The notes under the pieces were generated by a model. It had not been told where the DNA came from. It saw only the letters and a program-made list of their open reading frames with translations, and did not search any database. Shown here in pieces: positions 26,422 to 35,340 of a stretch of 64,000 nt of DNA. A program made the translations under genes and the position numbers. Every line of letters begins with the position of its first letter. Position 1 is the first letter of the stretch. The stretch spans positions 1-64,000 of the forward strand of contig NZ_FCOB02000007.1 of NCBI RefSeq assembly GCF_001545075.1, written 5' to 3'. Source of the stretch: Caballeronia ptereochthonis (GTDB lineage: Bacteria; Pseudomonadota; Gammaproteobacteria; Burkholderiales; Burkholderiaceae).

Positions 26422-28163
26422 GTTCCAGCCTCCGGCTTTTCGACGAGGAACGAGCCGATCACGAGCGCATCGAGCGGCGAGGTCCAGAACGATTCGAGCG
26501 CATCGCGCGGCGTGTTCACCATCGGTTCGCCGCGCGTGTTGAACGACGTGTTGACGAGCACCGGCACACCCGTGCGTTCCCTGAACGCCGCGATCAGGTC
26601 GTAATAGAGCGGATGTTGCGCGCGATTGACCGTTTGCACGCGCGCCGTGCCGTCGATGTGCGTGACCGCCGGTATGCGCGCCTTCATCTCCGGACGCACA
26701 TCGAAGACGAACAGCATGAAGGGCGCGATGCGCGCGTCGACGAACCAGTCGGCCGCATGCTCTTCCATCACCACAGGCGCGACCGGGCGGAAATCCTCGC
26801 GATCCTTGATCTCGTTCAGGCGCGCCTGCATCGACGCATCGATCGGCGATGCCAGGATCGAGCGCGCGCCGAGCGCGCGCGGCCCGAACTCGGTGCGCCC
26901 CTGATACCAGCCGATCACGCGGTTCCGCACGAGCAGATCGGCGGTTTCGCCCGCGATGTCCTGAAGCCTGCGATAAGGCGCGTGCGTCCATTTCAGGAGC
27001 GCTTCGATCTCTTCGTCACCGAATGCGGGGCCGAGATACGCGTGATCCATGCGCCACTTGCGGCTGCGATCGCCAGCTTTTTCCCGCTCGCAATAGTCCG
27101 TCCACAGCGCGGCGCCGAGCGCGGTGCCGGCATCGCCCGCGGCAGGTTGCGCCCACACTTCCTCGAACGGCCCCCGATCGCGCAGGCGTGCGTTCATCAC
27201 GCAGTTGAGCGCGACGCCGCCCGCCATCGCGAGATTCGACAGACCGGTACGTTCGTGAAGCCACCTCGCGAGCTCCAGCGCGGTCTCTTCGAGCACGACC
27301 TGCAATGAATGGGCGATATCGAAATGACGTTGCGTCAGCGGGCCGCCACGTTCGCGCGCGGGACCGAAACGTTCGACGAGGCGCGGCGCATCCACGGTAT
27401 AGCTGCCGTCGTGTCGATACCTCACGACCTGCCGAAAATGATCGACGTAAGCGGGCTTGCCGAACGAAGCAAGCGCCATCACCTTGTACTCATCCGACGA
27501 ATGCAGAAAGCCGAGATAGCCGGTCACGGCTTCATAAAGCAAGCCTAGGGAATGTGGCAGCTCCACTTGTTTGAGCCGCTGATACTCGCCGTTCACGAAT
27601 TGCCCGAGGCTCGTCGTGACGCCTTCGCCGCGTCCGTCCATGGTGAGCACGGCTGTGTCCTCGAACGGCGCGGCGAGAAACGCGCTTGCTTCGTGACAAA
27701 GGTGATGATCGACGTTGTGCCATGCGAAGCGCGGGGCGCGTCCGCCGCTCGCGAAACGCCGCTTCAGATGATGCGGCGCGCCGTCGAGCAATTGCCCCTT
27801 GGCGTTGACGATATAGCTCAGAAACAAGGGGTCCCAAGGCGATTCCGAAGGGTTACTGCTGGCCTGCGCAGAAGGGATCAGCGGCAACGCGATGCTCGCC
27901 TTCATGTCCTTCGGCATGCCGGAGAAAAGCTGCGGATCGTACGAATACGCGATGTGATCGACGTCGGCCAACTCGATGCGCGCTTCCTTCAGGCAATAGT
28001 CGATGGCATCGAAGGGAAGCTGCCACGTCGAGAACGGCACGGGGCGCTTCGCGTGCTTGACGTGCGTGAAGCGCTCGTCCTCGGCCGCGGCGATGACCAT
28101 GCCGTCCTGTACGAGCGCCGCTGCGCTGTCGTGATAAACCGCATTGATTCCCAATGTGTACAT
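26418..28163 (-). CDS. NodU/CmcH-type O-carbamoyltransferase
   Basis: This is a 581-residue carbamoyltransferase, related to TobZ, NodU and the LPS heptose carbamoylase of Pseudomonas. The N-terminal ASKHA-like domain starts LGINAVYHDSAAALV and contains the His cluster HNVDHHLCHEASA and the TMDGRGEG loop. The metal/ATP half has AMAGGVALNCVMNARL, GRTEFGPRALGARS and NTSFNTRGEPMV. It carbamoylates a sugar hydroxyl using carbamoyl phosphate and ATP. With two heptosyltransferase-family genes and a heptose phosphatase in the same operon, a carbamoylated heptose is a reasonable inference. Confidence 0.92.
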   Translation of the reverse strand: MYTLGINAVYHDSAAALVQDGMVIAAAEDERFTHVKHAKRPVPFSTWQLPFDAIDYCLKEARIELADVDHIAYSYDPQLFSGMPKDMKASIALPLIPSAQASSNPSESPWDPLFLSYIVNAKGQLLDGAPHHLKRRFASGGRAPRFAWHNVDHHLCHEASAFLAAPFEDTAVLTMDGRGEGVTTSLGQFVNGEYQRLKQVELPHSLGLLYEAVTGYLGFLHSSDEYKVMALASFGKPAYVDHFRQVVRYRHDGSYTVDAPRLVERFGPARERGGPLTQRHFDIAHSLQVVLEETALELARWLHERTGLSNLAMAGGVALNCVMNARLRDRGPFEEVWAQPAAGDAGTALGAALWTDYCEREKAGDRSRKWRMDHAYLGPAFGDEEIEALLKWTHAPYRRLQDIAGETADLLVRNRVIGWYQGRTEFGPRALGARSILASPIDASMQARLNEIKDREDFRPVAPVVMEEHAADWFVDARIAPFMLFVFDVRPEMKARIPAVTHIDGTARVQTVNRAQHPLYYDLIAAFRERTGVPVLVNTSFNTRGEPMVNTPRDALESFWTSPLDALVIGSFLVEKPEAGT

Positions 28164-28165
28164 GG

Positions 28166-29341
28166 CTAGAAGGTTCGTGTTGGCTTGTTGACAGGCGATG
28201 GGTTTTCTTCGATCAGCTCGAGCGCTGCCGCCACGACCTCGTCGACACTGACGCCGACGAGGCACGCATGATGTCCTTCCGGACACACGCTGCGATAGCA
28301 CCAGCGGCACGGCACGTCGCGATAGAGCACGCGATGCGGCGTCTGCCACGGCATGTGCTGCGGATTCGTGAGCGCATAGAGATCGACGACGGGCGTGCCG
28401 AGCGCCGATGCGAGATGCACCGGTCCGCTGTTGTTCGAAACGAGCACGCGAGCGTGCTGTATCAACGCGGCGAGTTCACCGAGTTCGAGCGCGCCCGACA
28501 GATCGGTCGCATGACGGTTTGCGCCGCATGCTTCGCGGCATAAAGGACGCTCGCCGCGCGAGCCGGTGACGAGAATCGGCCATTGCAGTTGCCCGCTTAA
28601 TCGCGCGATCACTTCCGCAAACCGCGCGACCGAATATCGGCGCGATTCGGCGCTCGCACCCGGATGCACGACGATGAACGGCGCGTGCGGATCGACATCG
28701 CTCGCGTGCAGCTTTTGCTCAAGCGACGCGGCGTCTTCGGGGCGCACGTTGAAGCGCATGTGTGTATCCGCCGTGCACGCGCCGATTCGAGCAACGAGTT
28801 CGAGCTGACGTTCGACTTCATGCCGCGTGCCGTGCTGCGGCTCGGTTTCCTGCGCCCAGTCGGTGAGAAGGCCGTAAGGGTTTTCGCGGCAATGCGCGAG
28901 GCGCAGTGGAATGCCGGCGAGATGACACAGCATCGCGGCGGGCAGCGGGTTCTGGCTGTACACGCTGAAGATCACGGCCGCATCGAATTGAGCGGCGTTG
29001 AGGCGTGCGCGCATCGCGAGATCCGCGAGGGGGTCGACGGGCGCATCCTGCTTGACCCACGGCGCGTCGTATTCGATCACGTCGTCGATCGCATCGATGA
29101 AGGGCGCTGCCGCCTTGCCCGCGCGCGATGCGAGCAAGGTCAGATGCCGTCCCGGCTGCGCCGTGCGCAGCGCGTGCAGCGCGGGCGTGGTCATCAACAC
29201 ATCGCCGAGATTGTCGAGACGGACGCAAAGGATGCGCTTCACGTCCGGGCCCCAGTCGCGCGCCTGATTCGCCGCGCTCTTGCGCGCATGCGCCTCGATG
29301 ACCGGGGGCAACGTCGACGGAATCACCGGATCGCGCTTCAT
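28166..29341 (-). CDS. GT9 heptosyltransferase-family glycosyltransferase
   Basis: This is a 391-residue GT-B transferase. ILCVRLDNLGDVLMTTPAL opens the acceptor domain, VHPGASAESRRYS opens the donor domain, and SNNSGPVHLASALG carries the conserved donor contacts. It ends with CRWCYRSVCPEGHHAC, a Cys-rich segment like the one in the other GT9 of this locus. The ATG at 29341 overlaps the phosphatase stop (ATGA). The two GT9 copies are clearly diverged, so they probably add successive residues. Confidence 0.88.
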   Translation of the reverse strand: MKRDPVIPSTLPPVIEAHARKSAANQARDWGPDVKRILCVRLDNLGDVLMTTPALHALRTAQPGRHLTLLASRAGKAAAPFIDAIDDVIEYDAPWVKQDAPVDPLADLAMRARLNAAQFDAAVIFSVYSQNPLPAAMLCHLAGIPLRLAHCRENPYGLLTDWAQETEPQHGTRHEVERQLELVARIGACTADTHMRFNVRPEDAASLEQKLHASDVDPHAPFIVVHPGASAESRRYSVARFAEVIARLSGQLQWPILVTGSRGERPLCREACGANRHATDLSGALELGELAALIQHARVLVSNNSGPVHLASALGTPVVDLYALTNPQHMPWQTPHRVLYRDVPCRWCYRSVCPEGHHACLVGVSVDEVVAAALELIEENPSPVNKPTRTF

Positions 29342-29916
29342 GCCGGACACTCCGCGTTGACGATGGCTATCGCAGCCTCGTGCATGTCCTTCACGACGAT
29401 ATCGGGCTCGCGTCCCGCGCCGCGCAGCCATTCGGTCTCGTTGCCGCTATCGATGAGCACGCTGCGGCAGCCCGCGCGATGACCGGCTTCGACGTCGTCG
29501 AGTATGTCGCCGATGAACCAGCTTCGCGAGAGATCGATATGATGCTCGCGCGCCGCGCGCAGCAGCAGTCCGGGCGCGGGCTTCCGGCATGCGCAGGTTC
29601 GTGTGTATTCAGGCACGACGCCTTGCGGGTGATGCGGGCACCAGTAGACATCCTCGAATAGAGCGCCCGCTTCCGCGGCGAGTTCATGCAGACGCGTCTC
29701 GACTCGATCGAGCGCGTGCCATTCGAACTTGCCCAGCGCGACTCCGCTCTGGTTGCTGACGACGAAAAGCGGCACGTCGCGCGATGCGAACAGGCGCAGC
29801 GCTTCGAACGCCCCGGGTGCGAGGCGCATCATGTGCGGATCGACATTCCAGGGCACATCGTCGAGCAGGGTGCCGTCCTTGTCGATGAAGACGGCGGCGC
29901 GTGGCGTCTTCATCAT
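29338..29916 (-). CDS. D-glycero-manno-heptose 1,7-bisphosphate phosphatase type HAD (GmhB-like)
   Basis: This is a 192-residue HAD-IIIA phosphatase. The nucleophile motif is FIDKDGTLLDD, followed by VVSNQSGVALG and the GDILDDVEAG motif. The zinc loop is also typical of GmhB (WCPHHPQGV followed by CACRKP). It removes phosphate from heptose bisphosphate in ADP/GDP-heptose synthesis. Two adjacent ATGs exist; the first (29916) overlaps the previous stop and has GGAGGA upstream. Its position between a GT4 and a GT9 supports a heptose-containing product. Confidence 0.9.
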   Translation of the reverse strand: MMKTPRAAVFIDKDGTLLDDVPWNVDPHMMRLAPGAFEALRLFASRDVPLFVVSNQSGVALGKFEWHALDRVETRLHELAAEAGALFEDVYWCPHHPQGVVPEYTRTCACRKPAPGLLLRAAREHHIDLSRSWFIGDILDDVEAGHRAGCRSVLIDSGNETEWLRGAGREPDIVVKDMHEAAIAIVNAECPA

Positions 29917-31181
29917 CGCGATCCTCCGCCCATCGCGACGCGTGCGTCCTGCGCTTCCTCTCCGCTCACGCGCGCGTAGACCTCCGCGAGCGCTTGCGCG
30001 ACGCTCGACCACGTAAACATCGCGTTGGCGCGCGCGAGGCCCGCCTCGCCCATGCGGCGCGCGAGCATCGGATCGCGTTTGAGCGCGGCGATTGCATGCG
30101 CGAGCGCGGCCGGAGCTTTCGGCGGGACGAGCAGACCGGTTTCACCATGTGCGACCGAATAGCGGATGCCGCCCACGTCCGCGCCGATGACCGGCCTGCC
30201 GCACGCCATCGCCTCCAGCGGCGTGATGCCGAACGGCTCGTACCACGGCGTCGTCACGAACACATCGGCGGCGTTATAGAAGTGCTTCAGCTCGGCGCGT
30301 CCATGACGGCCGGCGAAATGCACATGCGTCTCGACGCCGAATTCGCGCGCGATGCCGCGCAGACGGACGATCTCCGGCGTCGCGATCTCGTTGGCCTCGT
30401 CGGAATTGCCGCCGACCACATAGAGTTCGGCACTTTCGCCATGCTCGGACTGGCACACGCTGAGCGCACGCACGACATTGTCGACGCCCTTGCGCGGCAC
30501 CATGCGCCCGAGCTGCAGCACGATGAAACGGTCCTGCGGCCAGCCGAGCCGTTCTCTTGCTGCCGCCTTCTCGAGCGGGTGAAACTCCGCACGGTCGAAA
30601 CCGCAAGGAACGAGATCGATGCGCGCGGGATCGGCGGCGTAGAGGTGGATCAGGTCGTTCTCGTCCTGCGGGCATTCGGCGATCACCGAGTCGGAACGCT
30701 TCACGAGCTCGTCCTCGATCTCGAAGCGCGCATCCGGAAAGCCGTCGGATTCGCCCTGATGCAGGCGTCTCACGCGGCCGAGCGCGTGAAACGTCGTGAC
30801 GAGCGGCAGGCCGAGCACATCCTTGATGTGCAAGCCGACGAGGCCCGACATGAAGAAGTTCGCATGCACGATCGCATACGGCTGTGCTTCCTTCCGCATG
30901 AAGTCAATCATGAAGCTGGCGAACGCGCCCATGTACGGTAGAAGCTGCTCCTTGGGCAACTGCACAGGCGGCCCTGCCGGCACGTTTATCACGCGGAGAT
31001 TCTCGAAGCGAGAGACGAGCGGCAATAAGGAACGATCGCGGCGCGTGAAGACGTCGACATCATGACCGATGCGAACGAGCTGGCGCGCGACATTCGCCAC
31101 ATAAATGTTCTGTCCGCCACTGTCCACGCCGCCTGCGATCGCCAGGGGCGAAGCATGTTCACTGATCAAAGCGATTTTCAC
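29913..31181 (-). CDS. GT4 family glycosyltransferase (MshA/sucrose-synthase-like)
   Basis: This is a 422-residue retaining GT-B transferase. The N-terminal glycine loop is GGVDSGGQNIYVANV. The donor domain has LGRMVPRKGVDN, the TTPWYEPFGITPLEAMACG block carrying the E-x7-E motif, and VIGADVGGI. The protein is soluble. It starts the second, tightly overlapping part of the glycan operon after a 184-base gap, so it could have its own promoter. Confidence 0.9.
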   Translation of the reverse strand: MKIALISEHASPLAIAGGVDSGGQNIYVANVARQLVRIGHDVDVFTRRDRSLLPLVSRFENLRVINVPAGPPVQLPKEQLLPYMGAFASFMIDFMRKEAQPYAIVHANFFMSGLVGLHIKDVLGLPLVTTFHALGRVRRLHQGESDGFPDARFEIEDELVKRSDSVIAECPQDENDLIHLYAADPARIDLVPCGFDRAEFHPLEKAAARERLGWPQDRFIVLQLGRMVPRKGVDNVVRALSVCQSEHGESAELYVVGGNSDEANEIATPEIVRLRGIAREFGVETHVHFAGRHGRAELKHFYNAADVFVTTPWYEPFGITPLEAMACGRPVIGADVGGIRYSVAHGETGLLVPPKAPAALAHAIAALKRDPMLARRMGEAGLARANAMFTWSSVAQALAEVYARVSGEEAQDARVAMGGGSR

Positions 31182-31325
31182 GGGAGCCCCCTGTCATACG
31201 ATCCCCATCGGCGCGTGCGAGGTGCACAATCGCGTGGATCAGTCGCCAGGTTTCAGCATTCGACGTGCCACTCGTGGCGTTGGTCGGAAGAACTACGAAA
31301 CGATTTGCGGTTCGTCGTGGAGCGG

Positions 31326-31342
31326 ACCAAATATCGTTTGGT
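31326..31342. repeat. small inverted repeat between two glycan genes
   Basis: ACCAAA-TATCG-TTTGGT forms a six-pair stem in the 184-base gap between the GT2 stop and the GT4 start. It could be a weak terminator for the upstream pair or an operator for the downstream operon. There is no T tract on either strand. Confidence 0.35.
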
Positions 31343-31365
31343 TCGATGCACGGACGCGCGCGTTT

Positions 31366-32313
31366 TTACGCATCGCGTGTAGAACGGAAAGACGCCGATG
31401 CGTCTGCCTTCTTCGCGCGGCGCTCATCGTCTTCACGGACGATGCGGCGCATGTCCTGAACGTGCGGCGGGATCACGCGGCGCCTGACCATGGCCCACGC
31501 GATGCCACCAGCGAGCGCGGGCAGATCGCGCTTGAGCGAGTGTTCTGCGCGCATCACCGTCAGGGCTTCACGCGTGGCGTGCAGCGCTTCGATGAGAGGC
31601 AGGCGCATCCATGCGACCCACGCGGCGTTGCGCGCGAGGAGCCTGCGCCGTCGTGCGCTGTCGCGCAGCGGAGAAGGATGATGATGTAGAACGAGCTCAT
31701 CCATGTAGACGATTTCGTATCCCGCGGACAGGACGTCGAGCGAGACGAGCGTCTCTTCTCCGCCAATGTGGAACCTGGGCTCGTAGCCGCCGACCTGCCG
31801 GAAGACGTTCGTGCGGAATACGCAGGCGCCCGCCATGTAGCCGACGAGAGAAGGGCCCGGCAATCCGTGGGTCGCAAGCGGGCTTTCGCGCATGCGCTCG
31901 CACGTCTCATCCACCGCGCCGTGTTCGCCGACGACGACGCGCGCGTTCAGCACTGCGACGCGCGGCGCGGCATCGAGTATCTCGACCGCGCGCGAAAGGG
32001 AGCCGGCGCTCCACCAGGTGTCGTCGTCGCAGAACGCGACATACTCCGTCGCGACGCGCGCGACGCCTAGATTGCGTCCTGACGCGCCGAGATTGCCCGG
32101 TGCGACGATGAGCTCGACGAAGGGAAAGCTTGCCGCGATGCGTTCGGCGGTTGCGTCGGTGGAAGCATTATCGACCGCAATGATCCGCGCGCGGTCCGGC
32201 AACGCGGCAAGTCTTGCGAGCGTCTCAAGAACCTGATCGGCACGGTTGTAAGTGAGCACGATCAGCGTGAGCCGTGCGTGGCACGAATCGGCAAACATTG
32301 CCCGTTCATCCAT
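31366..32313 (-). CDS. GT2 family glycosyltransferase
   Basis: This is a roughly 315-residue GT-A transferase: LTLIVLTYNRADQVLETL, the VDNASTDAT segment, FCDDDTWW as the DxD region, and FHIGGEETLVSLDV for the catalytic acidic site. No transmembrane segment is clear. I chose the ATG at 32313, which overlaps the PIG-L stop; an ATG at 32367 is possible. It is co-transcribed with the PIG-L deacetylase. Confidence 0.83.
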   Translation of the reverse strand: MDERAMFADSCHARLTLIVLTYNRADQVLETLARLAALPDRARIIAVDNASTDATAERIAASFPFVELIVAPGNLGASGRNLGVARVATEYVAFCDDDTWWSAGSLSRAVEILDAAPRVAVLNARVVVGEHGAVDETCERMRESPLATHGLPGPSLVGYMAGACVFRTNVFRQVGGYEPRFHIGGEETLVSLDVLSAGYEIVYMDELVLHHHPSPLRDSARRRRLLARNAAWVAWMRLPLIEALHATREALTVMRAEHSLKRDLPALAGGIAWAMVRRRVIPPHVQDMRRIVREDDERRAKKADASASFRSTRDA

Positions 32314-33007
32314 TTCGATCGGTCGTTCGAAGGCGCCAGAAGCGTTCTGGGGAGAGGACGTCGTCATAGCCATGCGGGCCGAAGGCTTTGAGCTGACTCG
32401 CATAGCATTGCACGGCGCGTTGCTTCGTTGCGCGACACGCAAGCGCTTCGGCATCGATCGGATCGGGGAGCGGTGTGGCTTCGATATCGCTGTTTGCGAG
32501 TTCGGCGAGCCGCATTTGCACGAGGCCGTTCATGCGCCGGTACAGACAGTCCTCGTACGCAATGCACGCAATGGATGTGTCGGAAAGGCTCGCCTCGCGC
32601 GCGGCCGCATGGGTGAGATGGTGATCCGAATGGAAAAGGCCGAGGGGAATGAACAGCGTGTCGCAGGTGCATTCGCGGATCACGTTGCGAATGGCTGCTG
32701 CGATTTCCCTCGCCGTGTTCGTCCTGCCTTGCGCATATTGCGAGTCGAGGAAGCCGAGATGCGCGGCACGAGCGCCGAGTATCTCCAGCGCGGCCACGTC
32801 CTCGGCCCGGCGCGCGCGCATGGCCTGATGCGCGTTCGCGAAGCCGCACTGCGTGTCCCAGTCCGTGACGAGCGCCGCGCGTGGCGCGCCCGTGAATACC
32901 GTGCACACGACTGCGCCCGGCGACGCCGCGAGCATGGCACCGCAGCTGAATACGGCATCGTCGAGATGAGGCGAAATCACGATCGTTCTGCGGGAGAACC
33001 GGGGCAT
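32306..33007 (-). CDS. PIG-L/LmbE family deacetylase
   Basis: This is a zinc-dependent N-acetyl-sugar deacetylase of the PIG-L family. SPHLDDAVFSCGA carries the H-x-DD zinc/base motif and FHSDHHLTH the distal His ligand. I placed the start at 33007, 9 residues before that motif; the frame is open further (ATG at 33094). It is the first gene of the glycan locus and would deacetylate a glycan precursor, as in mycothiol, GPI or capsule routes. The substrate is unknown. Confidence 0.85.
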   Translation of the reverse strand: MPRFSRRTIVISPHLDDAVFSCGAMLAASPGAVVCTVFTGAPRAALVTDWDTQCGFANAHQAMRARRAEDVAALEILGARAAHLGFLDSQYAQGRTNTAREIAAAIRNVIRECTCDTLFIPLGLFHSDHHLTHAAAREASLSDTSIACIAYEDCLYRRMNGLVQMRLAELANSDIEATPLPDPIDAEALACRATKQRAVQCYASQLKAFGPHGYDDVLSPERFWRLRTTDRNG

Positions 33008-33245
33008 GGTCGGCAGGTCCTGGCAAGTCGGTTTGCAGCCTTCGCAATGGACGTGCCTCAGTGCTTTTCGCTTTTGACTGACGATATGGGGCATGCGCTT
33101 CACATTGCGTCGTGACGCGCGAAGTTGCATGGCCGGCCGGGAAGGTGGTCAGGCGCGCGCGGGCGCACCTATTGCTGAAGCGCTGAAGTGGGCTCACTGA
33201 GTGTGCTCACTGAGAGCCGGACAGTTACTCCACGAGGAGCGTGAA

Positions 33246-34454
33246 ATGAAAGCGGTGGTGTTTCATGCAATAGGCGAAATCTCGCTCGACAACGTACCGG
33301 ACCCTCGCATCGAGCACGATCAGGATGCCATCGTGCGCCTTACGACGAGTGCAATCTGCGGGACCGATCTGCACATGGTGCGCGGCACGCTGCCGGGCAT
33401 GGTGCCGGGCACGATACTGGGCCATGAGGGCGTCGGCGTGATCGAGCAGGTCGGCCGCGGCGTGCGCAACCTGAAGGCGGGCGACCGCGTGCTGATTCCG
33501 TCGACCATTTCCTGCGGCTGCTGTTCGTACTGCCGCGTGGGTTATACGGCGCAATGCGATCGCGCCAATCCGAACGGCGCGGCGGCGGGTACGGCGTTCT
33601 TCGGCGGGCCGAAGGCGACAGGCCCGATCAACGGGCTGCAGGCCGAGTACGCGCGCACGCCGCTCGCGCACGCAAGCCTCATCCGGCTGCCCGAAACCAT
33701 CGACGACGAGCGCGCGATCCTGATGTCCGACATCTTCCCGACCGGCTTTTTCGGCGCGCAACTCGCCGAAGTGCGCCGGGGCGACACGGTTGCCGTGTTC
33801 GGCGCGGGGCCGGTGGGCCAGTTCGCGGTCGCCAGCGCGTTCATGCTCGGCGCGGGACGCGTGATCGCGGTCGATCGGCTCGTCGACCGCCTCGGCATGG
33901 CACGGGCGCAGGGCGCCGAAGCGGTCAACTTCGACGAGGAAGACCCCGTCGAGGCGATTCTCGCGCTGACGGGCGGAATCGGCGTGGATCGCGTGATCGA
34001 CGCAGTGGGCGTCGATGCCGTTCGTCCGCAGGCCGGCCCGGCCGCGTCGCGGGACGGCGCGAAGCAGGGCGAGGCGGAAAGCCGCGCGGTGACGGGCGAG
34101 CGCAACGAATACGACGGCCACTGGATTCCCGGCGATGCGCCCACGCAGGCGCTCGACTGGGGCGTGGCCGCGCTGGCGAAAGCCGGCACGCTGGGCGTGA
34201 TCGGCGTGTATCCGCCGAACGATCGCTTCTTTCCGCTCGGGGCCGCGATGAACAAGAACCTCACGATCAAGATGGGTAACTGCCATCATCGCGCGGTGAC
34301 GCCCGCGCTCATCGAGCGCGTGAGCAACGGCTCGTTCGATCCGCTGCGCGTGCTCTCGACGCGCGAGCCGCTGATGAACGTGATCGATGCCTACAAGGCC
34401 TTCGACGAGAGGCAGCCGGGATGGATCAAAGTTGCGCTCGATCCCGCCGAGTGA
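33246..34454 (+). CDS. zinc-binding alcohol dehydrogenase family protein (MDR)
   Basis: This is a 402-residue medium-chain dehydrogenase. The catalytic zinc site is TSAICGTDLH and GHEGVG. The structural zinc lobe is CGCCSYCRVGYTAQC, and the NAD fold has FGAGPVGQFA. A hydrophilic insertion near residues 260-295 (with DGAKQGEAESRAVTG) is typical of a glutathione-independent formaldehyde dehydrogenase-like subgroup. GAGGAG precedes the ATG. It is divergent from the glycan locus and shares the SDIFPTGFFGA motif with the FdhA-like enzyme at 18 kb. Confidence 0.9.
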   Translation: MKAVVFHAIGEISLDNVPDPRIEHDQDAIVRLTTSAICGTDLHMVRGTLPGMVPGTILGHEGVGVIEQVGRGVRNLKAGDRVLIPSTISCGCCSYCRVGYTAQCDRANPNGAAAGTAFFGGPKATGPINGLQAEYARTPLAHASLIRLPETIDDERAILMSDIFPTGFFGAQLAEVRRGDTVAVFGAGPVGQFAVASAFMLGAGRVIAVDRLVDRLGMARAQGAEAVNFDEEDPVEAILALTGGIGVDRVIDAVGVDAVRPQAGPAASRDGAKQGEAESRAVTGERNEYDGHWIPGDAPTQALDWGVAALAKAGTLGVIGVYPPNDRFFPLGAAMNKNLTIKMGNCHHRAVTPALIERVSNGSFDPLRVLSTREPLMNVIDAYKAFDERQPGWIKVALDPAE

Positions 34455-34830
34455 GACCGGCGCATGTGGACCGGCGCACGGTTGCGCTCGCCGCGGCCGG
34501 TGCTGGCGCATGCGCGCTCGCCGCATGGGCGGCGATCGAATGGACGCGCCTGAAGCGCACGCCCGCGCTGAGCGACGCGAGCGCGCACGCGGGCATCACG
34601 GTGCGCTATACGCGGGCAGGGCCGTATCGCATGTTCTCGCGTCATGCGTCGTGCTCGGGCGGCCATGCGCAGCGGCTGCCCGTCGTGCTCGTGCATGGCC
34701 TCGTGATCTCGAGCCGCTACATGGAGCCGCTCGCGCTCGCGCTGCATGACGACTTCGACGTGCACGCGCCCGATCTGCCCGGCTTCGGCGAAAGCGCGCT
34801 GCGTGGACGTGCGCTCCCGGTGGCAGGGTG
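34421..34830 (+). pseudogene. truncated alpha/beta hydrolase remnant
   Basis: The frame begins inside the 3' end of the alcohol dehydrogenase gene. It encodes a membrane leader (VALAAAGAGACALAAWAA), then the oxyanion-hole motif VVLVHGLVISSRYM and DLPGFGES, typical of the first third of alpha/beta hydrolases. After about 34830 the frame, though open to 35041, becomes an arginine-rich shadow, and no GxSxG nucleophile elbow or catalytic His follows. It is most likely a gene truncated by deletion or frameshift. Confidence 0.6.
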
Positions 34831-34895
34831 GGCGGCATGTCCGAGGGAATCACGGCGCGGCAGGCGCGCAGGCTCGATGTCGAAGGGGGCAGCGA

Positions 34896-35135
34896 ATGGC
34901 TCGCGGGACTTGGCGCGCGCTGCTCGGGCGGGCGAAGCGCGAAGGGCGTTTTCTCGGCGTCGATGCGCGGCGCTATCCGCGCGACTTCGCGACCTTCGTT
35001 CGCTTCGGCCGCGCGCTCGCGCAACTCGGGCCGCGCTATGATCTTCCGCCGCCGATGCCGCTCGCGTTCTTCGAGTCCGCGTTGCGCGAGCACGGCGCGA
35101 AGCATGGCATCGTCGCGCACGACTGCAGCGCGTGA
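34896..35135 (+). CDS. small hypothetical protein, 79 residues
   Basis: The ATG at 34896 follows AAGGGGG at good distance, and codon use shows strong G/C at third positions. The sequence (GRFLGVDARRYPRDFATFVR, RYDLPPPMPLAFFESAL) reads as a soluble helical protein. I do not recognise the family. It lies directly after the hydrolase remnant and could be an intact small gene or the 3' part of a former longer gene. Confidence 0.45.
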   Translation: MARGTWRALLGRAKREGRFLGVDARRYPRDFATFVRFGRALAQLGPRYDLPPPMPLAFFESALREHGAKHGIVAHDCSA

Positions 35136-35332
35136 AGGGCGTGATCGGCGTCATCGAAGAAGCCGACGCGCGCATCGTCCGCCGGCAGGAAGCCACGCAG
35201 CGAAAGCAGCAGCGGGCTCGGGTCGCGTTTCCATGCGTCGCGCACTGGATGCCACGGTTGATCGCGAGCCGCGCCATCATCTTTCTCAGCCACATCCTCC
35301 GGCTTGGGCTTGCACTCGCCGGCGAAATGCAT
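35036..35332 (-). pseudogene. possible gene fragment on the minus strand
   Basis: A 98-codon frame starts MHFAGECKPKPEDVAEKD. Its middle part (LLLSLRGFLPADDARVGFF) has coding-like codon use, but its 3' third runs through the oppositely oriented small gene. This suggests a fragment whose end was lost in the same rearrangement that cut the hydrolase. No domain is recognised. Confidence 0.3.
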
Positions 35333-35340
35333 CGAGCATT

